A DNA stretch of 64,000 nucleotides. It comes from Primulina eburnea. Its lineage: Eukaryota > Streptophyta > Magnoliopsida > Lamiales > Gesneriaceae. The notes under the pieces are model-generated. The model made no database searches, was not told the DNA's origin, and was given only the letters and a program-made list of their open reading frames with translations. The position numbers and the translations under genes are program-made. Of the stretch, positions 1-10,734 are shown in pieces. The stretch spans positions 42,638,682 through 42,702,681 of the forward strand of contig NC_133104.1 of assembly GCF_022965805.1 (NCBI RefSeq). Direction: 5' to 3'. The first letter of the stretch is position 1, and the number at the start of each line of letters is the position of its first letter.

Positions 1-442
1 CCTCGAGTGTATCCTTCGAGGACAAGGCATGCCCTGACGTAGATTTGTCCCTGGAAACCCATCACCGCCAGAAAATCAGCAATTGGCCCAAAAAAGAAAA
101 ACAGAAACACGTCCAAATTTCAGAAGAAAAGGTGAATTACGACTGCGGAGCGCAAACATGAACACTGTACAATCCCACACGAACAAGGGAATCAATCAAA
201 GAGCGAAGACCCGGGGATTCAACACCATCGCTGTTGGTGAGCAATATGACAGGCTTTGACCCAGCATCATTATCATCGTCATCGCCTCCATTACCAGAAG
301 AAGAAGGATTAGCCGAATCATCGCCACGTTTACTGGGCTCCGACGATTCATTGTCATCATCGTTCCCACTCGCTTTTTTCCGGTTGGAGAGTACGTCCTG
401 GAGATTGGACACCAACCCAGGTGGCAGCTGGTTCTTGTTCAT
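1..442 (-). CDS. SurE-like 5'-nucleotidase/acid phosphatase, 5' part (partial)
   Basis: Exon 1 is complement(141..442) and exon 2 is complement(1..50), cut by the window edge; the 90-bp intron has GT at 140-139 and AG at 52-51. The ATG at 442-440 starts MNKNQLPPGLVSNLQDVLSNRK. A longer frame to 499 begins with TTG and is not used. A low-complexity Asp/Ser/Gly/Asn stretch follows, then the SurE N-terminal motif LLTNSDGVESPGL, and after the splice SDKSTSGHALSS. SurE enzymes are metal-dependent nucleoside-monophosphate phosphatases; bacterial members use the Asp pair of an NDDG motif as metal ligands. Here, as I recall for plant members, the first Asp of that pair is replaced (NSDG). The frame stays open across the splice, so I see no reason to call it a pseudogene. 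The family assignment is firm; substrate and location cannot be judged from about 117 residues. Confidence 0.88.
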
Positions 443-2413
443 TGATGGGAAGTATGTTAACGGAGAAGAATCGGGTAGGATAACGAAGGATGGGAGCAAT
501 GTGATTGAAATTCAAATGAAAACTGAAAGGAGAAAGGGGGTGCGGAAAACGAGGGTCTGAAAAAATGGATAGGGAACGGTTAAAAAGGAGTGCCTGTTCT
601 ACTAGCATTTTGCTTTACCTCTTGAGCCATTGTGCTACTGCTACCTCTTCAGCCATTGTGCTACACCCCGGAAGTAGATTTTTCGATTTTTTTTTATAAG
701 ATAATCAACTATTCTGTCAATTCAAAACAAAATTAATTAATTTTTTTTCTTATCTTATATAAACACGTCGAAAATAAAACGTCTGATCTAATATAAATCA
801 TTTAACCATGATTTCACGGAAGCTGAGACTATAAATAAATTATATATATTATATTTATTATCGACATCGCACATACGCCACCACGTATATATAATATATA
901 TTTATTTGTTGTCTCTAAAAATTTATTTGATTTGGCAAAGTATGATAACAAGTTTGATTCTCTCGGCAAATCTTCTTGTCCAAGTATGATAATGAGTTTG
1001 ATTCTCCTGTCAATATTTTCTTGGATGAGATTTTAACATAATATTTATTCGGTTTAGTTTATCTTACTAACGTGATTTGTAGATTAATACGTTAGTTGAA
1101 AAGTTACTAAGTGATACATTTTTTATATCTTGCACATCTACTGTGTACATTTATGTAAGTACCGATGAGGTGTCACTCACCTATTGGATGTGATGAAATA
1201 TAGGGTGAGTGACACCTCATCGGTGCTCACAAAGTTGTTCACGGTAGGTGTGCAGGATATCAAAATTATATATGACAATTAAATGACAATTAATTGTTTT
1301 AAAATACATATGTGTATGCGTTTATTTTCAAATAATTGTTTTAAATACAATTTCCTTTGTTTAAATGACAATTAAATTCTTATAAAAGTTATTTATCAAA
1401 TATAAAAAAATTAGTTGAGAAAAATACAGACAAAGATTGATTAGATGTGTTAAAAGTATTATTAAGTATAAAAAAATAAAATTTTGTTTTTATAGAATGT
1501 TTGTGTAAAATTGAAAAAAAAAATGTAATAAGTCATATAAAATTAAATATTCTAATGGTATGAAGCTTTATAATATTATATCATATAGTATAGATATATT
1601 TAAATTAAATTAATTTTAAATCAGATCGAGAATATATTATATTTATTCTGTTTAGAGACTATATAATTTTCTAGATATCGAATTCAACATAAAAAACAAT
1701 GAAAGTTTTTTTTATTGATTTTGATAAAACAAAAGGCATTTGCACGCATCTTTACGAGTGGGGAGGAAGTCGTACAAATGTATGTGTTAGGCTAGTTTAT
1801 TGTTTTAAAAGGTGAAATCGCTCACCTCATACTTCTCTCACTTTCGGCCCGACAAGAATATGAGAGGAGGTAAATCATGGTGACCCAGCCAACCAGCAGC
1901 AGCTAGACCTAATGCTACGCCGCGTAACACATCAATCTCACACCCATGAATGAAGAGCGTAAATTTAGCAAGAGCGACTTACAGTGAAAAACAATATATA
2001 ACGATGAGTCTGAGTTATGATATCGTGTTAAAATTGAAATTTGAATTGAAGTGATTTCACACATGTAATTATAATATACATATTAATTTTATAGAGTATG
2101 TTTTGTAAATAATATCATCTTACTGAATCTTATGTCGTCTGAGAACGATTTTAGGTATTACACTTGTCGAAACTAATGTCGCACTAAAATTTGATGCAAT
2201 TAAAGTTGCTTCGCGACTTTAGTTTGAATTGACAATTGGACAACTGGGCAGAGAGGGATCGAATTCCAGAATTGTGACGCGACTCTTCCCGTAGCACGCC
2301 CCACCGTGTAATTCTCACCGCAGAGCCATTACTTCCTCAAAATCGCACTCCCTTGTCTTTTATTTCCTGCATTTTCAACCTTCGAGGTTGGTTTTGTTTG
2401 CTTTGCTCTTATA
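443..2413. other. Intergenic region between divergent SurE-like and FRS4-like genes
   Basis: No coding frame with recognisable content. It should hold the promoters and 5' leaders of both divergent genes. I see a 26-bp near-perfect direct repeat around 618-665 (ending GCCATTGTGCTAC), a diverged direct repeat near 938-1010 (TATGATAA..AGTTTGATTCTC twice), and a strong inverted repeat at 1115-1270 listed separately. The rest is AT-rich single-copy-looking DNA. Confidence 0.6.
1115..1270. repeat. Long imperfect hairpin (MITE-like foldback)
   Basis: The core arms ACCGATGAGGTGTCACTCAC (1161-1180) and its reverse complement (about 1205-1224) are perfect over 20 bp. Pairing continues outward with scattered mismatches: TATATCTTGCACATCTACTG on the left against the complement of the CACGGTAGGTGTGCAGGATATC segment on the right. 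The whole fold is about 155 bp with a loop near 1184-1200. No open frame lies inside. I cannot identify a target-site duplication, so element versus local inverted duplication is undecided. Confidence 0.7.
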
Positions 2414-2479
2414 ATGAGTGGGTTTCTTGAAAAACCCTTAGATTAGAAGCTCGTTAACATGAAAATTGACGCCGATTGA
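2414..2479 (+). promoter_or_regulatory. Two short upstream ORFs in the FRS4-like 5' leader
   Basis: An ATG at 2414 opens a 10-codon frame ending TAG at 2444-2446. A second ATG at 2459 opens MKIDAD then TGA at 2477-2479. A plausible 5'-UTR splice donor (AAG|GTATCG) follows at 2482, with a possible acceptor CTTAG near 2611-2615. If this DNA is in the leader, both small frames would be translated before the main ATG at 2679 and could lower its translation. The transcription start is not known. Confidence 0.4.
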
Positions 2480-2678
2480 AGGTATCGTTCCATTGGGTCT
2501 ACGGTTCTTAAGCTTAATTTTTTTGTTTTGTTTTTTTTGTTTTTATATAGATTATCGCTCACAAGTTCAATTTTTTGGTTCTACGATGATATTCCGATGC
2601 TTTGATTTTGCTTAGCACGGAAAGGGTGTTCCTGCTGATTCTTGTTTTTTTCTTTGTTTTGTTTTAATTCTGTTGAAA

Positions 2679-5555
2679 ATGGATTCTAGTTGGGGTATTG
2701 TGTTGGAAAATTCAAATATAGATCCTCGGGTTGATATGGAATTTGATACTCACGAGGGGGCTTATGAATACTATAAAGAATATGCAAAATCAGTTGGCTT
2801 TGGTACTGCCAAATTGAGTAGTCGTCGCTCAAGAGCGTCTAAAGAATTTATCGATGCTAAATTTTCTTGCATTAGATATGGGAATAAACAGCAATCCGAT
2901 GAAGCTATTAATCCAAGGCCCTCACCGAAAATAGGTTGTAAAGCCAGTATGCACGTGAAGCGGAAGCCGAATGGGAAGTGGTATATTCATAGTTTTGTGA
3001 AAGAGCATAACCACGAGCTTTTACCAGATCAAGCACATTTCTTTCGGAGCCATAGGAATACAGATTCTGTTATTGTTGATTCTAAAGCTAGGAAGAAAAA
3101 AGTGACGGCTTCCATGTCGAAACAGTTTGGCGCTTATCAGTTTTCCGGGACTTCTTTGGAGAATTTGATTCGGAATCAGCATGACAGGGGCAGATGTTTG
3201 AGTTTAGAAGACGGCGGCTCTCAGGTTGTACTTGAGTTTTGCGCACAAATGCACGAGGAGAATCCAAAATTTTTTCATTCTTTTGACTTCAATGAAGAGC
3301 ATCGGCTGAGAAATGTGTTTTGGGTTGATGCCAAAGGCGTTGAAGATTTCACATATTTTGGCGATGTTGTATCATTCGACGTGACGTATTATGCTAGCAA
3401 ATACAAGGTTCCTTTGGCTATTTTTGTAGGGGTGAACAATCATATACAGCCCACGTTACTAGGATGTGCATTGATGGCCGATGAGACGGTGTACACATAT
3501 GTTTGGTTGATGAAAACATGGTGTTTGGCGATGGGGGGACGAGGTCCTAAGATTATGCTCACTGACCAACGCGAGACAATCAAAGCTGCAGTCTCTATGG
3601 TTTTACCTGAGACTCGGCTTTTTTTCCATGTGTGGCATGTACTAGAAAAGATTCCTAGACAGCTAGATTATCTTAGCATCTGGCATGATACTTTCTTGGA
3701 AAAGCTGAAGAAATGCATATACAGATCTTGGAGTGAAGAACAATTTGAGAAGAGATGGTGGAAACTGCTTGACAGATTCAACCTTCGAGATGACGAGTGG
3801 ATTCAGTCATTGTACGTTGACCGAAAACACTGGGTGCCTATCTTTTTAAAGGACGTTTCTTTTGCTGGGTTTTCTGCAGCTTCAAGATCTGAAAGCTTGA
3901 ATGCTTTCTTTGATAGATATATTAATGGGGAAACTTCTTTGAGGGATCTAATAGGAAGATATAAATCTATTCTTGAAGACAGGTACGAAGAGGAGGCCAA
4001 AGCGAACTTTGATGCATGGCATGAAACACCGGAGCTAAAATCACCGTCACCATTTGAGAAACAAATGTTACATGTTTATACTCATGAGATATTCAAGAAG
4101 TTCCAAATGGAGGTTCTTGGAGCAGCAGCATGCCATCTTAAGAAAGAAAGGGAAGATGGTTCTACCATTACATATGGTGTGAAAGACTTTGAAAGTGATC
4201 AAGAATTTTTGGTGGTGTGGAATGAACTAAATTTGGACATTTACTGTTCTTGTCATTCATATGAATATAAAGGTTACCTTTGTAGACATGCTATTGTAGT
4301 TCTCCAAATGTCTGGTGTATTCAGTTTACCATCTAAATACATACTGCAACGGTGGACAAATGCTGCTACGAGCAAAATTCCCCTTAGTGAGAAATTAGAC
4401 GAGGTGCAAGCTAAGGTTCGACGTTACAATGACCTGTGTCGACGAGCTATAATATTAGGTGAAGAAGGGTCATTATCTCAGGATAGTTATATTAATGCTG
4501 TTGGTGCTATACAAGAGGCTTTGAAGCAATGTGCAAATTCGAATAACCCTTCTGAGGGCGATTTGAGACCGAGCTCCTCCGTGACTCGTTCTGTGACTCG
4601 TGCTGTGGCTCGTGCTGCACAAGATGCTTCAGGAATGAACCATGATAACACTGTCACTGGTGGTGAGCAAGTCCCTAAAAGTAAAGCAAACAATATAAAC
4701 AAGGGTTCCAAGAGAGTGAACTACGACAACGACAACGACGGAATCTCGAATAAAAAAGGAAAGGTTCGGTATTTTTTTACCATTGATGATATGTTACATG
4801 CTTTTGAAGAAAACTGATAATTGTGTACATCTTTGCATCAGGTGCCCCTGGAGCCACCAATTACTAGTGTTGGGGCACAAGTTGCTTTCCAAAACATGGT
4901 TGGTTCCTTTCACATCCTAATTATGCTTTTTTACATCTCTGCTTCCAGTTACAAGGCAAATAAATGTTTGCCTTAATTTCGTCAGCTGCTCGTTGTTGGA
5001 ATATGATAATAGTTTCTCCTTTGCTTATTTTGTTTGCATACTTGAATCACTGTTTCTTTATATTCTTCGTCTGATCTCTGTTATTTTGACATTTCATCTG
5101 TGATCCCTTTTGTTTGTTAATTATGTGCTACTGAAATCAGTTTAGCTTTCCTGTTTACTTCACAGTTTTACAAAAATATGCAAGGAAGTTTATGATCTTG
5201 AAACAAATACTTATCTCTACTAAATTTTAAGCAACTGGTCCTTAACCTAGTTCAGGTGGCTTCTATGCCTAGCATTGTTGATTAAATTATTATTGTAGAC
5301 TTTTAAGTGCCGTTCTGTTTCCCATGTTCCTTGAAGGCCTTTGCAATTCCACATGTTACCTTACCGCGTGTCAATTTCAAGTCTTGAACTTTGCGCCCTG
5401 AAGGTTGATTTTTTATTTTCTTCAAGTAGGATATGGCCGGTGGGCTTGATTATCCTACAATGTACCCGAGATTTCTCACAACACTGCTAAAAGGTGGTGA
5501 AATGTCCAAACGTGGCGTGGAGATGCTCGGGGAGATGTTGGAGGAACAAAGTTAA
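2679..5555 (+). CDS. FRS4: FAR1-RELATED SEQUENCE 4-like protein (MULE-transposase-derived transcription factor)
   Basis: Exons 2679-4763, 4842-4898 and 5430-5555 give 755 aa with phase-0 junctions throughout. The ATG at 2679 is used; a TTG six bases upstream is not. Domains: FAR1 DNA-binding zinc finger about residues 20-125 (C64, C87, H110, H112); MULE transposase-like core about 228-325 (SFDVTYY with D234, LTDQ with D296, then FFHVWH where relatives usually have CxxH); SWIM finger 521-540 (C523, C525, C535, H537). FRS proteins are domesticated Mutator transposases acting as nuclear regulators, related to FHY3/FAR1 of phytochrome A signalling. The overall sequence closely recalls Arabidopsis FRS4. 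Exon 1 alone stays open to a TGA at 4815-4817 (712 aa); I prefer splicing at 4763 because it joins VPLEPPITSVGAQ, a tail type found in FHY3/FRS proteins, and a last exon ending in TAA. Promoter and leader uORFs are described separately. Confidence 0.92.
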
Positions 5556-5884
5556 ACGTGCCTTAGTCTAATACTAGAATCTTGAATTTGCTTGGGAAGG
5601 ATCTTGTTACCCACCGGTATTTTTTAACTTCTTTGATTGACATACTTTTGTGAAATTCCATGATTCCATCTCTAATGCGATGTCGTAGCTGATAACCGAA
5701 CAATTTTTACACTGCTTATTTGTATTCACGCAGCCAGTTGATTTTGTGCACAAAACTACAGCAGAAACAAGAACACCTGTGAATTTAGTGTCGATCCAAG
5801 GTACGGATGCAATGTCTAGTTGTTTCTTCGATTCTTTGTGGACTTGAGCTGTAAATTTTAGTAATGTATATGCTATTGCTAGGC

Positions 5885-5908
5885 AATAAATATTTGATCT
5901 TCAATAAA
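5885..5908 (+). terminator. Tandem AATAAA poly(A) signals downstream of FRS4-like gene
   Basis: AATAAA occurs at 5885-5890 and again at 5903-5908, some 330 bp after the stop codon. The interval 5556-5880 looks like 3'-UTR or alternative 3' exon sequence. Plausible mRNA 3'-end signals; no transcript data. Confidence 0.4.
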
Positions 5909-6303
5909 TATGCATTTTACGAGTTATCTCACCGATCTGGTGTAGTACTATCAGCACAAAACAGAACTTCGAATTGCCATTTTTTTTAAAAAAAAAAATG
6001 GGTCCTTTAATTTTCTCTAATGAATTTAATAATCATTTCTTAGAGAATTATTAATCGTTTTCACAAAATATGTACGGTTCAAAAATTATTCCAATATATC
6101 TCATTTTATTGGAACTCATTTTCTACATGTGGGTCTGGGGTTGGGGGTGTGCGATAAATTGCGATTATGGAAATCTTTGCACCATATTTTGGTATGGGAA
6201 AAATATTTTTACAATACACCTGAAAAGTTTCTACGCAATGATTCAGTGAAATGTTGGTCTTTGGATAACCCATATATGATGTCAGTTTTCATTAAGAATA
6301 GAT

Positions 6304-6458
6304 TTCTTGTGAGACGATCTCACGAATTTTTATCTGTAAGACCGGTCAATCTTATCGATATTCACAATAAAAAAAGTAATAACTTTTCATGGATGACTAA
6401 AATAAGATATTCGTCTCACAAAATACGATTCATGAAATTGTCTTATACAAGTTTTTAA
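6304..6458 (-). repeat. GTGAGACGGTCTCAC-family MITE, copy a (diverged)
   Basis: Matches the family in reverse orientation: GTGAGACGATCTCAC at the left, ATATTCACAATAAAAA in the middle, TACAAGTTTTT at the right end. Diverged from other copies and without a clear target-site duplication. Confidence 0.75.
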
Positions 6459-6884
6459 CTTTCACTAAATATCAAATATCAACGTGATTTAATGATGTTG
6501 AGATATGATAAAAATTAGTTGTAGCATAAGCTAAGCACTCCAATCATTATTTGTTACTAGTTGGCAAAAAATGTGTTTATAAATGGTGGTTCTTGTTGAA
6601 TTTATTATATTTTCTAAGCGTCGAATAAATGTATTAACAAAATGTTGACCTTGACAAGTTTGAAGATCGCAAGATTTTATATATAAATCGCGATTAAAGC
6701 CGTCGTGAATCCAACCACAGGACAGCTTTCGCGACCCATATCCTTCCATAGCAAAAAAATTATGATTTTTTATGTTTTAAAAACTATTGTGTTTGTGAAT
6801 TATTTGAGGTGACCATATCCTTTCATTTAAAGCAAATACATGTTGCCTAATCCTCGCCTTATCAAGTTGGTCCCATTCCATTAA

Positions 6885-7470
6885 TAGTGTTTGATAGGGG
6901 TGATAAGGTGGGTTTATTTTTTTTAACACATTTTATCTTTTGTTTGGTACGAGTGATTATTTAACTAAGTCAATCCCTCTTATTAAGTTATCTTAACTGG
7001 GATAAAATAATCACTCCTCATGATTATTTATCCTACTCTTAATACACCTTATTTTTCCAATTTACATTTCTCCTAAATCCAAACTCATCATCACTTGCTT
7101 CCACCGACCGTCGAGCGATCGCCGTTGGCCGTCGCCCGCAGCCGCCAACCGCCGGGCCCGACGTCGCCAACCGCCGCCTCCCGACACCGAGCACCCACTC
7201 CGACCGTCGCCGACCACCAACGACCGTCCCCCGACGCCGCCGCTGCCTACCACCCCCTCCTCCTTCCGGCCGCCGTCGACCGGAAATCAAACCGCTAGCT
7301 GACCACCACCGCAGCAAAAGTAGAAGGGTAATTTCGTAAATTCATCAAAAGTTTATTATTTATCTCATTCTTAATAATCATACCAAACATAACATTATTT
7401 TATCATTATCTATTTCCATCATTTTGTGTTAATCATTCTGTAATACTATCATTCAAATCAAACATAACTT
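6885..7470. mobile_element. Degenerate PIF/Harbinger-like non-autonomous element with GC-rich core
   Basis: The left end (GTTTGATAGGGGTGATAAGG, then GTGGGTTTATTTTTTTTAAC) matches, in reverse orientation, the right end of the better-preserved element at 20809-21402. The centre (about 7095-7300) is a CCG/GTC-rich low-complexity block inside otherwise AT-rich DNA, just as in that copy. The right end is worn. No transposase frame. Confidence 0.6.
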
Positions 7471-7816
7471 TAAATGACTTGTGAAAGTTTGTGAGCGGTT
7501 TATCTATGTTGTTTCTATGTGACCTTTCGTTTCAAAAAGATAATTTAGTTTTAAATTTAAAAAAAAAAAACAATTTAATGGCAGTGTCCAATCAATTATT
7601 TTTTAAAAAATAATTTTCCGTCAATTAGTGTGCCATCAGATCTACGATTCAACCATGTTCCAAAAGAATAAATCTAATTTTTGCAATAATAATATCTGAC
7701 AATTTGAGGTGGTTCACATGTCACGCTTTTTTTTAAAAAAAAATTTATGGCCAAATTTTGTAATTAAATGTTGAATTATTTAGTGGGTAGGTCCCCCCAA
7801 GCAAACGACCAAACCC

Positions 7817-7820
<4 letters not shown>

Positions 7821-7873
<53 letters not shown>
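7821..7873. repeat. (TA)n microsatellite
   Basis: About 26 uninterrupted TA units. Confidence 0.95.
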
Positions 7874-7875
<2 letters not shown>

Positions 7876-8504
7876 TTATCAATTATTGTGGCCTTTCCAT
7901 TTATCACCGACGCCGCACCATCCCAAGCTTGCAACCTCCTACCTAATTATTCCATTCAATTCCCTCCACTTGATATTCCCACCTTCCCAATTGAAGTTAA
8001 CACTTGCTAAATATTATTAATGGATGAATTAGAGATTACAGGTCTTTTCACGAACGAAAATCAATGTGTAACATTTTCTAGATCAAATATCTCTCTAAGA
8101 AAAATCATTAAATTCAATACTCGAGGTCAACTTTTAGGTGAATGTAATAAATAATTACCAGCCAGACTGTCCACACAAAAAAAGTCAAGAACTTGAGGCT
8201 TTGCGTTTCTCTACAATTAAGAAATTATTTGAACCAAACATTATCAAAGAAGAGTTTTTGGTTATCAAAATTCAGAAATCTCAAATATATATTACAATAA
8301 GAAAGATTAATTTCAAATTAAAAATCTATAAAATCACAGTGAAACTATGCAAAATATATGTATTATATATTAAAATTAAACCCCTAATTTGCTCCTGATG
8401 GAAATCATATACCAAATTTAAAAAGAATCAAATCAAATCAAATCAAATCCACGAGAAGTAAATTTCAAAGTAAAAAATCACAACACCTTGGACATGAATT
8501 TCGA

Positions 8505-9281
8505 TCAAACTGTCCACTTGATGATCTTGATTCTCGGATCCACTTTGCATTTCACTTTCGAAGTCGTCGCGGAGGCAGTAGAATTGCCTGAAGGAGGAGT
8601 AATCTTGATTCCGTCGCAAACGACCCTGATTTTCAGTTTTTTCGTGTTCAGTTTCCCGACTTTCACCTTCACCTTTGAATCCAGTTGAATTTTCAGCGGT
8701 ACATTCTTGTTCTTCAAGCTGGATTTCAACGGCGAGATATCGGTCCCGTCGGGAATCGGAGCTGACGAACTCGAGACGACTGTTCTCAGAGTCGTCGTGT
8801 TTTCGGTGCCATGAGTGAAAGCCGGGAAAGATCCAGAACCTATTGCGATGTCTCCGGAGAATATTTCCACCGCGATCGTATCGTAGAAGAAGGTGATCTT
8901 CTTGTTAGGGTTACGAGCAACGAGGGTAAAGTTGAAGGCGGATGTTAAGGTTGTGTCGGTGAGGTTAAATTTGGAGAGCTGGAGAGATGTGACGGAGAAG
9001 GAGGGTCGGTGGGGTCGGTAGATCACGTAGAATACGACACCGGCTATTCCAGCTAGGAGGATTAAGATTAGGATGAATACTGTGGTCCAGAGGCAGCAAA
9101 CGCAGCATACGCGCCGTTTGCTCCGGCGTGGCGGAGGCTGAGGACGGTAGGCTGGGCGCGTCGCGTTATAGAGCTGAGCTTTATTCGCCGGGAACGCAGC
9201 GGGTGCAGCGCCGTTTGTTGTGGTGGCGGCAGCAGTGCCGTTTGCCGGTGGTTTTGCAGATGGATAAACTCTCTCCGCCAT
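8505..9281 (-). CDS. LEA_2 / NDR1-HIN1-like (NHL) membrane protein
   Basis: Single-exon gene of 258 aa. The ATG at 9281-9279 is used; a GTG 14 codons upstream is in frame but not a plant start. Residues 1-55 are an Ala/Pro/Thr-rich cytosolic tail ending in a basic patch (PPRRSKRR), followed by a Cys-rich border (VCCVCC) and one hydrophobic segment at about 64-88. The rest carries the LEA_2 fold, including the family signature RNPNKKI at about 123-129 with a following FFYD, and several N-x-S/T sites. NHL proteins are plasma-membrane or endomembrane-anchored and often linked to pathogen or abiotic stress responses; the specific member cannot be assigned. Closest in style to the NHL6/NHL13 type. 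A TA microsatellite lies about 70 bp upstream of the ATG. Confidence 0.9.
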   Translation of the reverse strand: MAERVYPSAKPPANGTAAATTTNGAAPAAFPANKAQLYNATRPAYRPQPPPRRSKRRVCCVCCLWTTVFILILILLAGIAGVVFYVIYRPHRPSFSVTSLQLSKFNLTDTTLTSAFNFTLVARNPNKKITFFYDTIAVEIFSGDIAIGSGSFPAFTHGTENTTTLRTVVSSSSAPIPDGTDISPLKSSLKNKNVPLKIQLDSKVKVKVGKLNTKKLKIRVVCDGIKITPPSGNSTASATTSKVKCKVDPRIKIIKWTV

Positions 9282-9346
9282 CTGAGTTGTGCTAGCTCTG
9301 TTATTTTCGGTTCTTTGATTCACTAGCGATATATTTAATGCATGGA

Positions 9347-9349
<3 letters not shown>

Positions 9350-9387
<38 letters not shown>
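9350..9387. repeat. (AT)n microsatellite in NHL promoter/leader
   Basis: About 19 AT units starting 69 bp upstream of the minus-strand NHL start codon, followed by a GA-rich run (ATAGAGAGAGAGAG). A (GT)n run also occurs near 9661-9678. Confidence 0.95.
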
Positions 9388-9389
<2 letters not shown>

Positions 9390-10734
9390 TTATACGTATA
9401 GAGAGAGAGAGATTAAAGAGATAAGAGCTGCTTAACCACTGCTTAAAGAAATAAAGTTTTTACTTCAAAATTATATATTGCATTACCAATAAATTATAAA
9501 AAAAAAAATCATATAAAAAATTGCTCTGACATCAATCAAATCTCCATTGTCTGAATAATTTAAATAGTAAATTTTTTGTCTTGATGTTCTTTAATCTTTA
9601 TAAAAAAAAAATCAATGACAAAATATCTAGTTGGTGCTCTTAATTATGCAGGCCTACGCGGTGTGTGTGTGTGTGTGAAGTAGACTTGTGAATTGTGATT
9701 GATTTTTAACCTAAAAAGATGGTTCCAGCTCACCAAATTGAATAAATAATAAAATTTATTATTGGAATCTTTGGTGTGTGGTTGCGGGGTTGTTCGCCGC
9801 GTGCGTGTGAGAGCGATCGCCATTCCATACCAGCTCCGATCCCAATCTACATTCTTCCATATCTGGTCCCCTCACATTCGTCTTCTATTACTATTATTAT
9901 TTTTATCAAAAATATATTTCAGAAAAAACAAAAAGGATACACAAATATGGATGTGCTTCCACATTTTCTTCTTCCCACTTGGGAGAGGCGACGGGTTTGA
10001 AACCTGAAAATAACAAAAATCTCCTTCCAAATTGTAATAAGAAATATGTATATATATGATGACGATCAGGTGAATTGGGTCTGAGTGCGGTGAAAAATCA
10101 CACGGGTCGGGTTGTTTTCTGCTTTGATATATTGGATTTCAGATGAGAAGTGCCCCATTTTTTGTATGTCTGCAGATTTAAGAGAACATAATGAGGACCG
10201 CTGACACATTCAGTTTACAAAGTTTCATTTTTAAGATAATCTAAATCTAAAAGCTACGAGTGTGCAATGTGTAAGAAACCCATCTAAATTTAAGAGAAAA
10301 TAACGAAAACACTAAAATAAATTGAAGTTAAGTCGTGAGCGAAACCCGATACCAGTCATGTAGTTGATTTCATCTTGAATTCAATAGTTTATTGCAAAAT
10401 TTAAAAAGGCTACGTTTGGTTTTTCTTATTTTCATGCAATTTTAGACTACCGACAAATAATTCTGAATTTTTAGAATTACTGCTATACTTTTTAGAATAA
10501 AGGAGTTTTTTTATAAATGCGTTTTTCTAAGAATTCAAATCTTCCCTTGATTCATAAACAGTCACTCCCGTTCACCTAATACCCAAAACAATCATGGTGA
10601 TGCACAAAGTTTCCTAGTTCCTGAGGGTACTAAAGCCAAATTAAATCTTTATCAATCCGATACTTGAGTGCTGGACCATATAGCAATTTGCCGAGAGTGG
10701 TAGTGGTGTGAATGAATTTCTGGGATTGCTCGGG
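9388..10734. other. Intergenic, no supported gene
   Basis: Upstream region of the NHL gene and 3' flank of the kinase gene, which are both on the minus strand. Short open frames at 9762-10007 have no recognisable content. A short GC-richer patch at about 9775-9845 stands out, but I cannot name it. Confidence 0.5.

Larger units (their letters stand above)
5909..8504. other. Intergenic, repeat-rich, no supported gene
   Basis: Contains a MITE copy (6304-6458), a decayed PIF/Harbinger-like element (6885-7470), a TA microsatellite (7821-7873) and an AAATC-type pentanucleotide run near 8426-8449. Between these, the DNA is AT-rich with no recognisable protein. The frames over 7039-7317 are low-complexity translations of the GC-rich core of the transposon. 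Confidence 0.6.

Noticed and set aside
234..560. Plus-strand frame over the SurE-like exon
   Set aside because: Antisense shadow of exon 1, caused by its low-complexity acidic and Ser-rich coding sequence.
7039..7317. Open frames on both strands rich in Arg/Gly/Pro
   Set aside because: Low-complexity translation of the GC-rich core of a transposon; no domain, and frames open on both strands.
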